Positions 8,892 to 18,367 of a DNA stretch of 64,000 nucleotides are shown here, in pieces (positions within the stretch are counted from its first letter, which is position 1; the number at the start of each line of letters is the position of its first letter). The notes under the pieces are model-generated. The model was not told the origin of the DNA and searched no databases. It was given only the letters and a program-made list of their open reading frames with translations. The stretch spans positions 3,472,001 through 3,536,000 of the forward strand of contig NZ_CP058561.1 in the NCBI RefSeq assembly GCF_018141425.1, read 5' to 3'. Source of the DNA: Vallitalea guaymasensis. Its GTDB lineage: Bacteria > Bacillota > Clostridia > Lachnospirales > Vallitaleaceae. The position numbers and the translations under genes were made by a program.

Positions 8892-10913
8892 ATGAATAAA
8901 AGAATTAAAAAGATATGTAGTTTAGCAACTGTTTTACTAATGACAACTAGTAGTTTATCTTTTGCTGCTGATGGTACCATCAAAAAAGACGAAACTGTAT
9001 ATGTTAATCTATCCTCAGCAGGAGAAGTTGAAAAAATTATAGTAAGTGATCAGATACATTCAGATGTAGAAGGTCAAAAGGTAGTTGATAGTTCTTCTCT
9101 AACTGATATAAAAAATGTAAAAGGTGAAGAGAAACCTAGTATAGATGGTGAAAATATAGTATGGGAACTTGAAGGAAATGATTTATTCTATCAAGGTAAC
9201 ACAGATAAAGAGATTCCTGTAGAAATTAAAGTGAACTATTACTTGGATGGCAGTAAAATAGAACCATCAGAGTTACCAGGTAAATCAGGTAAAGTAAAAA
9301 TAGAGTTAGAAACAATCAATAAAGAAAAACACCAAACAGTGATAAATGGTGAAACAAAAGATATATATACACCTTTCATGGTAGCTTCAGTGGTAATCCT
9401 ACCAGATGATATTTTTAGTAATGTAGAGGTTAACTCAGGTAAAATAATAACTGAAGGAAATAACCAGATAGTAACTTATGTTTCAGTACCAGGTTTAAAC
9501 GAATTGATACCTGAAGATGCAACAGATATCAATATCCCTGAAAAACTAGTAATAGAAGCAGATGCAGAAGAATTTGAATTAGGACCTATTATGTCAGTGG
9601 CAACCTGTGAGTTACCAAAAATTGACGAAGAAGGTGACCTAGGAAGTATAAGCGAAATGATTGATTCAGCGGATGAATTGGAATCAGCTTCCAGTAAACT
9701 AAGAGATGGAACAAAAACTTTATCAGATGGACAAACAGAACTTGCTGATAATCTAGTGAAATTCAGAGCTGGTGTAGTAGAATTAGGTCAAGGTAGCACA
9801 GCACTAATTGATGGAGTCAGCAAATTGGATTTGGGAATTGGTTCAGCTTACGAAGGTGCAACAAAGGTAGCTGAGGGAATAAGACTGTTTGTAGATAGTG
9901 CAGGAGAATTTGGAACAGGTGCAAAAGCTTTTGGAGCAGGAGCAACTAGTTTTGCAGAAAAAGCAGGAGAATTTGCAAATGGAGCTACTATGCTTTCTAA
10001 TGGATTAGGAAAACTAACTAGCAGTACAAAAGAATTAGAAACAGGTGCAAAAACCCTAACTGGTGGAACAGACAAATTAATAGCTGGTGAAAAACAAATA
10101 ACTACAGGTGTGACTGCAAGCTTAAAAGGAGTACAAAGCTTAATTAAAGCAGTAAAACAACAAGACCCTAAGAGTCCAATGTTAGCAACTCTAAAGCAGA
10201 TTGAAGCTGGTCTAAAAGCTGTTGAAGACGGTTCTAACAATATGACAAATGAATTAAACAATTTCAAAAAAGGTCAACAAAAATTAACTGCTGGATTAGG
10301 TGAACTTGGAAAAGGAACAGACACTATTAAAGAAACAGCTGGTTTATTACAAGCAGGAAGCAAAGGACTTGTAGAAGGAGCTGATAAATTATCCCAATCT
10401 GCAGTACAATTAGATACTGGAGCCAAGAAAATAGTTGGTGGTTCCAAGGAATTAGTTACAGGTTCACAAGGAGTGAGTGATGGATTAGGAAAACTCTCAG
10501 AGGGTTCTAAAGCCATTATGGCAGGAAAAGATAAGTTAGTAACAGGTAATAAAGAGTTACTATCAGCAACTAATCAATTAGTAGATGGTGGAAACAGATT
10601 AAAAGATGGAGCAAAAGAACTCAATGTAAATATGAATAGATTCCATCAAGAAGGTATTAAAGAATTAAGCAGTGTCTTAACAGAAAAAACAGAGTCATTA
10701 GATGATTTACTTCTTGTAAAAGATGAACTTGTTAAGTTAGCTGATGAATACAATAGCTTTACTGGGATTGGAAAAGACATGGAAGGTTCAGTTAAATTCA
10801 TTATGAAAACTGAAGAAATCAAGAAAGTTAAAGAAGCAGTTGTTAGTACAGAAACAGAAGATAAGGAAAAGAAAGGCTTCATTAACTGGATTAAAGGTCT
10901 ATTCGGTAAATAA
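8892..10913 (+). CDS. secreted YhgE/Pip-like repeat protein, partner of the MMPL exporter
   Basis: A 673-aa protein with a Sec signal peptide (cleavage near SFA-ADG, residues 24-27). An N-terminal beta-rich region (30-250) is followed by a long array (about 255-590) of short LxxGxxxLxxG-type units, for example KLRDGTKTLSDG and KLSEGSKAIMAG. This array is the hallmark of the YhgE/Pip and MMPL-associated repeats and should form an extended helical rod. The tail is helical and ends in a short basic-hydrophobic segment (FINWIKGLFGK). It has no clear multi-pass membrane domain, so it probably works outside the membrane with the MMPL protein. The exact role is unknown. Confidence 0.8.
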   Translation: MNKRIKKICSLATVLLMTTSSLSFAADGTIKKDETVYVNLSSAGEVEKIIVSDQIHSDVEGQKVVDSSSLTDIKNVKGEEKPSIDGENIVWELEGNDLFYQGNTDKEIPVEIKVNYYLDGSKIEPSELPGKSGKVKIELETINKEKHQTVINGETKDIYTPFMVASVVILPDDIFSNVEVNSGKIITEGNNQIVTYVSVPGLNELIPEDATDINIPEKLVIEADAEEFELGPIMSVATCELPKIDEEGDLGSISEMIDSADELESASSKLRDGTKTLSDGQTELADNLVKFRAGVVELGQGSTALIDGVSKLDLGIGSAYEGATKVAEGIRLFVDSAGEFGTGAKAFGAGATSFAEKAGEFANGATMLSNGLGKLTSSTKELETGAKTLTGGTDKLIAGEKQITTGVTASLKGVQSLIKAVKQQDPKSPMLATLKQIEAGLKAVEDGSNNMTNELNNFKKGQQKLTAGLGELGKGTDTIKETAGLLQAGSKGLVEGADKLSQSAVQLDTGAKKIVGGSKELVTGSQGVSDGLGKLSEGSKAIMAGKDKLVTGNKELLSATNQLVDGGNRLKDGAKELNVNMNRFHQEGIKELSSVLTEKTESLDDLLLVKDELVKLADEYNSFTGIGKDMEGSVKFIMKTEEIKKVKEAVVSTETEDKEKKGFINWIKGLFGK

Positions 10914-10950
10914 GCTGTAGATAATTATTAATAGTATAATCAATAATCAA

Positions 10951-11000
10951 GGAAATCTAACTCTTGGATTAATTCAGGTTAGATTGCCTTTTTATTTTTG
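10951..11000 (+). terminator. intrinsic terminator of the TetR/MMPL operon
   Basis: The stem AATCTAAC (10954-10961) with GTTAGATT (10978-10985), extended by GG/CC with one mismatch, is followed by TTTTTATTTTT. It lies between convergent genes. Confidence 0.75.
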
Positions 11001-11019
11001 ATAAATAATTTTATGGGAT

Positions 11020-12111
11020 TTACATTAAGGTATTTCTATATTCGCTGATTAATCTAGCTTCTGTTGATATCACACCATAAGGGTCATAGTATCTGAGTCC
11101 TTTACAACGTGGATATTTTTTTTCATAATCACGTTCAGTGCTACCATAAAAATATAAAGGGTATTTATTCAAAGTATATGTTGATATTTTACATGTCTTT
11201 TCAAAAGTATATGGATGAAACTTACCACCACTGCAATATCCACTTATTATGATTAAGGGATGGTCAGTATACACCGCTAAATGAAGATGTACAGCAGGTT
11301 CACTGCCTGTATCACCAATAGTTCCAACTCTTTGATTTTTATAAACAATGTCCCCTTTCTCAACACCGATAGACCTTAAATGAAGGTAGTTAGAATAGAA
11401 GATTTCTCCATTGATTTCATGTTCTAAAACTACAGCTTTTCCAACTCCATCATGTTGGCTATACTGGGTTCTAATATCTACAACTGTTCCCTTATGAATT
11501 GCCCCAGCCTCTGTTCCACCTATTATATCGTAACCCAAATGCCCTTTTCTACGTGTAGTCTTATCATTAAAACCTTGTGATAGACTATACCCAGCCATTG
11601 GATATCCAGCAGGAATATAATCATACTGCTTATATGACCTGAAATCATCGGTTGACAAATATGGTTTGCTACTTCCCATATATCCTGCCCAATAATAACC
11701 TCTGACCTTTTGCATATTAAGATATTCAAATTCAATAAATGCCCAGCCATTGGGTTTTTCTGTACTAAAATATGTAACTCTTGTTCCCTTTGCAATAGTA
11801 CATATTTTTTTACCACGGGTATTATGAGAACTGTAACTTGATGCCTGACAGGTATAAACATCTCCTTCACTAAGAATATATCTATCACATGTTGTACGCC
11901 AAGTTTTGGAAGGAATTGCTCCAGGTGAAGGGATAGCATTACTTTTAACATAAGCTCTTTTCTTTAATCCACCAGAAATATTATATTCAATAAAATAGTA
12001 TGAACCTTCTATCCATAAAACAGTAACATTCTCATTACAAACACTTCCTGCCCTCAAAAAGGTCATACTTGGTCCATAATATGTACTGTGCTTGCCTGTT
12101 ACATATGCCAT
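11020..12111 (-). CDS. M23 (LytM-type) metallopeptidase with N-terminal SH3-like repeats, no signal peptide
   Basis: A 363-aa protein. Two SH3b-like repeats cover about residues 1-165 (similar YVTGKHSTYY and YTCQASSYSSHNTRGK starts). The M23 peptidase domain follows at about 170-300 with GHLGYD (zinc His and Asp) and HLHLAV (zinc ligand). This predicts a peptidoglycan endopeptidase. Oddly, the N-terminus MAYVTGKHST is not a signal peptide or anchor, so secretion would need another route such as lysis, a phage-like release, or a missing upstream start. A TGAAAGGAGAA site lies just upstream on the minus strand (about 12116-12126). Monocistronic. Confidence 0.82.
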   Translation of the reverse strand: MAYVTGKHSTYYGPSMTFLRAGSVCNENVTVLWIEGSYYFIEYNISGGLKKRAYVKSNAIPSPGAIPSKTWRTTCDRYILSEGDVYTCQASSYSSHNTRGKKICTIAKGTRVTYFSTEKPNGWAFIEFEYLNMQKVRGYYWAGYMGSSKPYLSTDDFRSYKQYDYIPAGYPMAGYSLSQGFNDKTTRRKGHLGYDIIGGTEAGAIHKGTVVDIRTQYSQHDGVGKAVVLEHEINGEIFYSNYLHLRSIGVEKGDIVYKNQRVGTIGDTGSEPAVHLHLAVYTDHPLIIISGYCSGGKFHPYTFEKTCKISTYTLNKYPLYFYGSTERDYEKKYPRCKGLRYYDPYGVISTEARLISEYRNTLM

Positions 12112-12376
12112 GTTATTCTCCTTTCAGTTATTGCTTATATTTAGCCTTGTTCAACAATCCGGATTTTGGCTTACTGTAATAATAGCATTATTTAGAACGA
12201 CATTACCACGACATAGTTTGATATATTTTGAATATTAAAAAATAAAATTTGGATTCTACATTTAGTATATTCTGATTATGAATAAAAAGAATAATTATAC
12301 TCAATTATGTAAATAAAAAGTATATGAAATAATCATAATAAAAATTAAACATAAGATTCAACAAGGAGACTTAATA

Positions 12377-13603
12377 ATGAAGAAATTAATTACTACACTA
12401 TTGATTACTACAGTAATAATAGCATCCATAACAGGATGTGAGCAGGCTAAGAAAAAAGTTGTTAAATTTGGAGCTACTGCTGATTATTACGGTGAAACAA
12501 AGTCTGTAATAGAACAATTCAATGGATCACAAGATACCTACGAAGTTCAATTAGTAGAATTTGATGGCAGTAATACTGATGTCCACGATAAAATAAAAAC
12601 GTCCATATCTAAGGGTTCATCCGATTTGGATGTCATATCTATGGATGTAACATGGGCAGGAGAATTTGCAGGAGAAGGTTATTTAGAGCCTATTGATGTA
12701 AGAATGCAGGAAAAAGGTTATAAGAAAACTGACTTCAATGAAGGAGCCATGAGAGCAGGCAATTATGAAGGTCAACAATACACATTACCTTTTTATCTCG
12801 ACCTAGGATTACTATACTATAGAAAAGATATCGTAGAAGAAACAGAAGCACAAGTATTAGAAAGTGGTAATTATACTTATACAGATTTATCTAAGTTAGC
12901 AGATAAATATAAAGGACAAGAAAATACAGAAACAGGATTCGTATTTCAATCCGGAGTGTACGAAGGATTAACCATAAATGTAACGGAATTCACTAACTCA
13001 TTTCATACCCTAAAAACAGGATTGGAAACAATGAAAATGTTCGTTGATGCTGATTACACACCAAATGATATTTTATACTACAAAGAAAATGATACCAATG
13101 ATGCATTTATACAAGGCAAAACCGTATTTTCAAGAAACTGGCCCTATCAATCCAAACTAGTTAACAATGAACAACTCCAACTAAATCTAAAAAAAGAACA
13201 GATTGGAATAGCACCATTACCTAACGGAGGTGTAATAGGAGGCTATGTATTAGGAATAAACAAAAACTCATCCAACAAAGATGGAGCTTGGGAATTCATA
13301 AGATATATTTCTAGCGAAGAAGGTCAAAAAACAATAGTTATCCAGGGTCAACATATACCAGGATATAATAGCTTATTGACAGACGCTGATATAATGGACT
13401 CAAATGAATTGTTCAAATCACAAGGCTATAAGAACGCATTAGCCTCATCAATAGTTAGACCTATCTCAGATAAATATAAAAAAGTATCAGACACCATACA
13501 GATGAATGTACACAAATACTTATCAGGAGCCCAAGACCTAGGTATAACCATCAAAGAATTAGAAAAACTAATAACCGACAATAAAATAATCTCAAAACAA
13601 TAA
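12377..13603 (+). CDS. ABC transporter substrate-binding lipoprotein (family 1, sugar type)
   Basis: A 408-aa protein with a lipoprotein signal: KK, a hydrophobic core, then the lipobox ITGC with Cys21 as the lipidated residue. The mature part is an SBP_bac_1 fold (DVISMDVTWAGEFAGEGYLEPID early, then WEFIRYISSEEGQKTIV late). These bind oligosaccharides outside the membrane. No permease or ATPase is adjacent, so it is an orphan. The orphan MsmK/UgpC-type ATPase at 42884 could energise an importer encoded elsewhere. AAGGAG precedes the ATG. Confidence 0.88.
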   Translation: MKKLITTLLITTVIIASITGCEQAKKKVVKFGATADYYGETKSVIEQFNGSQDTYEVQLVEFDGSNTDVHDKIKTSISKGSSDLDVISMDVTWAGEFAGEGYLEPIDVRMQEKGYKKTDFNEGAMRAGNYEGQQYTLPFYLDLGLLYYRKDIVEETEAQVLESGNYTYTDLSKLADKYKGQENTETGFVFQSGVYEGLTINVTEFTNSFHTLKTGLETMKMFVDADYTPNDILYYKENDTNDAFIQGKTVFSRNWPYQSKLVNNEQLQLNLKKEQIGIAPLPNGGVIGGYVLGINKNSSNKDGAWEFIRYISSEEGQKTIVIQGQHIPGYNSLLTDADIMDSNELFKSQGYKNALASSIVRPISDKYKKVSDTIQMNVHKYLSGAQDLGITIKELEKLITDNKIISKQ

Positions 13604-13689
13604 CAAATTGTTTATTATATAATACTATTAATATGATTACTATAGCTGCTAAAGCTACTAACCGAAAGAGTGGCAAAACACACAAATAA

Positions 13690-13904
13690 ACATAGGGCTG
13701 TTATATATACATTTTTAAAAGTTAATATCAAGGAAGATAGACTAGGTTTAGCGTAGAGCGAAGCCATGGACGGCGTAGCGCATACCCTTTAAACAGGACG
13801 TTTAAGGGTATGAAGAGCTAAACCTAGTCTAGCTTCCAAGACTTTTAGCCATCCCCAAAAATGTATTCTATAACAGCCCTATGTTTTATGATACTACCGT
13901 TGTC
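13690..13904. repeat. long branched palindrome, intergenic element 2
   Basis: The outer arms 13690-13704 and 13870-13884 are perfectly complementary (15 bp). A second stem, 13732-13752 with 13817-13837, pairs at 20 of 21 positions. Inside are two hairpins: GCC-ATGGAC-GGC (about 13763-13774) and a CATACCCTT..AAGGGTATG stem with an AGGAC loop (about 13790-13812). It lies between convergent genes. Read on the minus strand it shares a 14-mer with element 3 (13847-13860) and another 14-mer with element 5 (13891-13904). Function unknown; a structured RNA or palindromic mobile repeat is likely. Confidence 0.75.
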
Positions 13905-13927
13905 CAACTATATTAAATAAACTATAT

Positions 13928-15163
13928 TTACTCAGTTTTTTTAGTCTGCACTATAGTATACATAAACAACAACGCCACAACAAATGATATTGCTGTCAAG
14001 AAAAACAAAACATTAAACCCGATAATATCAACAAAAAGCCCAAATATCAATGGTCCGGTTATAGCAGCTACTGAAGATGAAAAATAATAAAAACCAGTAT
14101 AAGTACCAACTTTTGTCTCATCAACACCTTCAACTATGTAAGGATAAGAATTAATATTAACCAATGACCAAAATATACCAGCTACCGCTAATAATGCTAT
14201 CATAGTATACTTATTAAAAGGTATGATACCCACAGGTCCCATTAAACCAATAATGATAAATATAAAAACATCAGTAGTCAAACCAATAAGAATAGCTTTC
14301 CTTTTCCCTAATTTTTTTCCTATAAACCCTGAAGGAATAGCAAAAATCAAAAACGCTGCAGCAAAAGCACTGAGAATAATTCCCGATTCATGTTTTGGCA
14401 AACCGATATAATGGACTATGTAATTACTAAACGTAGCTTCCATCCCTTGATAACCAATAAACCAAAAAAGAATGGCAAAAAGTAGATGCAGGGTTTTGCT
14501 GTCTTTACTGCGTATAATATCTTTCAGTGTAGATATTATTTTAACTTTTTCATCTGATTCAGATTTACTGTATGTACTTGGTTCTTTGATGAAGAATATT
14601 ATAACAAGTAAGGAAATAAGCATAACTATTCCAGTTGCAACAAAAGGTAGATTATTATTGATTTTGTACAATCTAGAACCACCATATAAAACAAAAACAG
14701 CAGCTAGACCACCCATGAAGTTAATAACTGCATTAGCTTCGCTTCTTTGGTGAGAAGGAATCATATCAGGCATTAACGCAACGGTTGGACCTCTGTAGAT
14801 TGCCATTGAAAAATTCAAAACGGTAATTATGATCAAGAATAATAATAAATCATTTGAAAACATAGGTAATAAAATAAACATAAGTGCAGATATAGGAAGA
14901 CCAATCATAATAAAAGGCTTTCTTCTACCGAACCTTGTATGAGTATTATCGCTTACAGCACTGATAAATGGTATTAAGAAAATAGCTAAGATGTTATCAA
15001 GGGTCATGATACTATTAACAACTAACTGGCTTGGAAAAAATTCTTTTAGAAATAATGGAACATAGTTATTATAAAGGGGCCATACTAAACTAATAGCAAA
15101 AAAACCAAAACCTAGAATAAAAGTTTTCTTATAATTTAATTTTCCTGTTGCTTCTTTAACCAT
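13928..15163 (-). CDS. MFS permease, GPH/SLC45-like sugar transporter
   Basis: About 411 aa with 12 predicted membrane segments. It has the MFS loop motif after helix 2 in the form SDNTHTRFGRRKPFIMIG, characteristic of the glycoside-pentoside-hexuronide/SLC45-like branch. ATG 15163 is preferred over the in-frame TTG at 15178 because GGAGG sits 8 nt before the ATG. Transport of a sugar or disaccharide by cation symport is inferred from the family. It is monocistronic and convergent with the lipoprotein gene across element 2. Confidence 0.85.
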   Translation of the reverse strand: MVKEATGKLNYKKTFILGFGFFAISLVWPLYNNYVPLFLKEFFPSQLVVNSIMTLDNILAIFLIPFISAVSDNTHTRFGRRKPFIMIGLPISALMFILLPMFSNDLLLFLIIITVLNFSMAIYRGPTVALMPDMIPSHQRSEANAVINFMGGLAAVFVLYGGSRLYKINNNLPFVATGIVMLISLLVIIFFIKEPSTYSKSESDEKVKIISTLKDIIRSKDSKTLHLLFAILFWFIGYQGMEATFSNYIVHYIGLPKHESGIILSAFAAAFLIFAIPSGFIGKKLGKRKAILIGLTTDVFIFIIIGLMGPVGIIPFNKYTMIALLAVAGIFWSLVNINSYPYIVEGVDETKVGTYTGFYYFSSSVAAITGPLIFGLFVDIIGFNVLFFLTAISFVVALLFMYTIVQTKKTE

Positions 15164-15211
15164 AAATTCATCCTCCAATGTATTAATTTAACTTATAAAA
15201 TCAAGAAAAAT

Positions 15212-15255
15212 ATATTGAACTTATTGAAATGGTGTATAGATGTTAAGCTCAATAT
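15212..15255. repeat. inverted repeat copy A (TTGAACTTA ... TAAGCTCAA) in a divergent promoter region
   Basis: The arms 15212-15223 and 15244-15255 are complementary at 11 of 12 positions with a 20-nt spacer. A related copy with the same arms and a 22-nt spacer lies at 22490-22535. Both sit between divergently transcribed genes (MFS/murB here). A transcription-factor site or small dispersed repeat is possible. Confidence 0.45.
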
Positions 15256-15456
15256 ATATATTATACAATAAAAACGTAATATTTTAGTTAAAATAATATT
15301 AAATGTATAAATTCAATATAAATAGTTGTAAAAGCATCAAGATATTCTAACCTATAAAATAAAAAAATATGATATAATAAGGTTATTGCAAAAAATTATA
15401 TTACTTATTTTAAGTGAGTTACATAATATATTAGTAGAGCATGAAAGGATGTATTT

Positions 15457-16368
15457 ATGGAGATAGATAGAATAACCCAAGAATTAACCAAGGAAATAAA
15501 GAGAGAAAATGTCATAAAAGACGAAAATATGTCAAGACACACCACTTTCAAAGTGGGAGGGAAGGCGGATTTATTTGTTTGCCCAAGTAATGTGAATGAA
15601 CTATCCCATGCTATAAAGACATGTAAAACTTTTAATATACCTTATTATGTAGTAGGTAACGGAAGTAATATAATTGTAAAAGATAATGGTTTTAGAGGTG
15701 CTATAATACAAATATATAAAAACCTCAATAATGTAACTATTGAAGATGATACAATTACCGCTGATGCTGGTATACTCTTGGCAAAATTAGCCAAAATCAT
15801 AGCAAATGAAAGTCTAGAAGGCTTTGAATTTGCAGCAGGTATACCTGGTACATTGGGTGGTGCAGTATATATGAATGCTGGAGCCTATGGTGGTGATATG
15901 TCCCAAGTTATTGTTTCAGCAGATGTTATTGATGAAAAAGGAAATATCATAACGTTATCAAAGGAAGAATTAGAACTAGGATATAGAACTAGCATAGTTC
16001 AACAAAAAGATTATATTGTACTAAGGGCAGTATTAAAATGTAAAAAAGGTAACAAAGAAAAAATAAAAGGTTTGATAGAAGAATTAAACAACAAGCGTAA
16101 AGAAAAACAACCATTGGAATATCCAAGTGCAGGCAGCACTTTTAAAAGACCAGAGGGGTACTATGCTGGAAAGCTTATCATGGATAGTGGATTAAGAGGT
16201 CACCAAATAGGTAATGCCCAAGTGTCAGAGAAACACTGTGGATTTATTATCAATAGAGGTGATGCAACAGCCAATGATATCATTAATCTTATTAATCATG
16301 TAAGAAATACAGTTAGAGATAAATACCACGTCAATTTAGAAACAGAAGTAAGAATTATTGGAGAATAG
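15457..16368 (+). CDS. murB: UDP-N-acetylmuramate dehydrogenase
   Basis: A 303-aa protein of the type II MurB form. FAD-binding region: VVGNGSNIIVKD (about 67-78) and GIPGTLGGAVYMNAGAYG (about 128-145). The conserved active-site segment PSAGSTFKRPEG carries the proton-donating Ser, and a C-terminal LETEVRIIG carries the catalytic Glu. It reduces UDP-GlcNAc-enolpyruvate to UDP-MurNAc with NADPH in peptidoglycan precursor synthesis. AAAGGATG precedes the ATG. It leads the rapZ-yvcK-whiA-crh cluster, the usual order in Clostridia. A TATAAT at 15373-15378 may be its -10. Confidence 0.97.
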   Translation: MEIDRITQELTKEIKRENVIKDENMSRHTTFKVGGKADLFVCPSNVNELSHAIKTCKTFNIPYYVVGNGSNIIVKDNGFRGAIIQIYKNLNNVTIEDDTITADAGILLAKLAKIIANESLEGFEFAAGIPGTLGGAVYMNAGAYGGDMSQVIVSADVIDEKGNIITLSKEELELGYRTSIVQQKDYIVLRAVLKCKKGNKEKIKGLIEELNNKRKEKQPLEYPSAGSTFKRPEGYYAGKLIMDSGLRGHQIGNAQVSEKHCGFIINRGDATANDIINLINHVRNTVRDKYHVNLETEVRIIGE

Positions 16369-16389
16369 GAACTAGAAAGGATGAAGCTC

Positions 16390-17262
16390 ATGCGGTTTGT
16401 AATTGTTACAGGAATGTCTGGAGCAGGCAAAAGTATATCTTTAAAGATGTTAGAAGATATCGGTTTCTTTTGTGTTGATAATCTTCCGCCGGTACTTATA
16501 AATAAGTTTGCTCAGATTTGTTTCAGTCCTGATTCAGGAATAGATAAAGTAGCTTTGGGAATAGATACTAGAGGTGGAAATTTATTTACTGAGCTTCTTA
16601 ATGAGATAAAGAAATTAGAGAACGAAGGTTATGAATTAGAAGTTCTTTTTCTAGATGCTAACGATCAAACTCTAGTCAAGAGATTCAAAGAAACAAGACG
16701 AAAACATCCTCTTGTGTCAGAAGGCAGAATACAAAATGGTATTGATAAAGAGAGAAAAATATTGGAGCAGGCTAAAAAAAGAGCTAATTTCATCATTGAT
16801 ACCAGTAAATTACTAACAAGAGAATTGAAATCAGAATTAGCAAAAATATTTTTAGAAGGTAAGAAATACGAGAATTTAATTATTACTGTTCTATCCTTTG
16901 GATTCAAATACGGGATTCCTTCAGACGCTGATTTGGTTTTTGATGTAAGATTTATTCCTAATCCTTTCTACATACCAGAACTAAAAGAGAAATCAGGTAA
17001 TGAAAAGGAGATTAAAGATTATGTACTGAAATGGGATGTATCGAACAAATTCATTGATAAATTGGATGATATGATTAATTTCTTGATTCCAAATTACATC
17101 CAAGAGGGTAAAAATCAATTAGTTATTGCTATAGGTTGTACAGGTGGTAAACATCGATCTGTCACTTTGGCTAATGAGCTATACAATAGATTATTAAAAC
17201 AGGATTACAGTACCAACATTTATCACAGAGATATAGAGAAAGATTCAAAACTAAAGAATTAA
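16390..17262 (+). CDS. rapZ: RapZ/YvcJ family nucleotide-binding protein
   Basis: About 290 aa. It starts MRFVIVT then the P-loop GMSGAGKS (8-15). The C-terminal domain carries the conserved GCTGGKHRSVTLAN motif. ATG 16390 is chosen because AAAGG at about 16376 is properly spaced for it and abuts the in-frame ATG at 16381. In E. coli, RapZ is an RNase adaptor controlling GlmZ and glucosamine-6-phosphate synthase; in B. subtilis YvcJ binds and hydrolyses nucleotides and affects competence. In this cluster a link to cell-wall amino-sugar control is likely. Confidence 0.95.
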   Translation: MRFVIVTGMSGAGKSISLKMLEDIGFFCVDNLPPVLINKFAQICFSPDSGIDKVALGIDTRGGNLFTELLNEIKKLENEGYELEVLFLDANDQTLVKRFKETRRKHPLVSEGRIQNGIDKERKILEQAKKRANFIIDTSKLLTRELKSELAKIFLEGKKYENLIITVLSFGFKYGIPSDADLVFDVRFIPNPFYIPELKEKSGNEKEIKDYVLKWDVSNKFIDKLDDMINFLIPNYIQEGKNQLVIAIGCTGGKHRSVTLANELYNRLLKQDYSTNIYHRDIEKDSKLKN

Positions 17263-17305
17263 ATTTTTCGTAGCTTATTATTAGCATTGAGGAGTGAGTT
17301 ATTAA

Positions 17306-18286
17306 ATGATTCAAGATATGGACGACATAAAAATAGTAACTATGGGTGGCGGTACTGGATTATCTACTATGTTAAGGGGACTTAAAAAATATACCGAAAA
17401 TCTCACAGCCGTTGTTACCGTTTCAGATAATGGAGGCAGTTCAGGAATACTTAGAAGAGAATTAGATATGCTTCCTCCAGGTGATATAAGAAACTGTATA
17501 TTAGCATTAGCTGAAACTGAACCCATAATGGAAAAAGTTTTTCAATATAGATTTACAGAAGGAAGTCTTAGTGGACAAAATTTCGGTAATCTCTTTTTAG
17601 CAGCTCTTAATGGAATATTTGGAAGTTTTGAACAAGCAATTGAAAAGACAAGCGAAGTCTTAGCAGTAAAAGGCAAGGTTCTTCCGGTGACCATAGAAAA
17701 CGTTGAATTATGTGCTCTATTCGATGATTTAGTTTTAGTGGAAGGGGAGAGTGAAATTGTTCAAAGATGTAAAAACGATAGAAAAAACATCAAAGACGTT
17801 TGGCTGCATCCCAAAAATCCAAAACCATACGATAAAGTAATAGAAGACATTAATGAAGCTGATATATTGGTACTTGGACCAGGCAGCCTGTATACCAGTA
17901 TTATCCCTAATCTACTGGTAAAAGATATTGCAGAGGTAATAAAAGAATCCAAACCAACAGTCATTTATGTAAGTAATATAATGACTCAGCCAGGTGAAAC
18001 AGATGATTATAATTTAATAGATCATATTAATGTTATTGAAAAATATCTAGGAAAAGGTATAATAGATTATATTATAGTTAATAACCAAGAAATACCTAGT
18101 GAAATTCTAGAACTCTACATAGAGGATGGAGCAATACCTGTTACATACAATAAAAATTTATTGAAAGATAAAGGAATAAAAGTATTAGAAGCTCCATTAT
18201 TGAAGATACTAAGTGGGACCACATTAATTAGACATAACTCTGATAAACTAGCAGAAGTTATAATATCTATATTGAAACAACTATAA
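17306..18286 (+). CDS. yvcK: gluconeogenesis factor / GlmR (YvcK)
   Basis: A 326-aa protein of the CofD-like/YvcK family: MGGGTGLSTMLRGLK near the N-terminus, VSDNGGSSGILRRE, GDIRNCILALAE and GQNFGNLFLAA. YvcK (GlmR) binds UDP-GlcNAc and, in B. subtilis, stimulates GlmS and is needed for growth on gluconeogenic substrates and for normal cell shape. It sits between rapZ and whiA as in Bacillus. GGAG precedes the ATG. Confidence 0.95.
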   Translation: MIQDMDDIKIVTMGGGTGLSTMLRGLKKYTENLTAVVTVSDNGGSSGILRRELDMLPPGDIRNCILALAETEPIMEKVFQYRFTEGSLSGQNFGNLFLAALNGIFGSFEQAIEKTSEVLAVKGKVLPVTIENVELCALFDDLVLVEGESEIVQRCKNDRKNIKDVWLHPKNPKPYDKVIEDINEADILVLGPGSLYTSIIPNLLVKDIAEVIKESKPTVIYVSNIMTQPGETDDYNLIDHINVIEKYLGKGIIDYIIVNNQEIPSEILELYIEDGAIPVTYNKNLLKDKGIKVLEAPLLKILSGTTLIRHNSDKLAEVIISILKQL

Positions 18287-18367
18287 CCAATCCTGCATTT
18301 TGCCATCTATAGCCTAATAAATATGCAAATAATGGGTAAAATAATTAGAATGATAGGGTGTGATTAT

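Noticed and set aside
9848-10516. Minus-strand open frames of 139 and 80 codons
   Set aside because: They are antisense shadows of the LxxG repeat array, whose biased codons remove stops on the other strand.
13690-13904. Insertion sequence
   Set aside because: The long palindrome looked like IS ends, but no transposase frame lies between the arms and the interior is itself folded.
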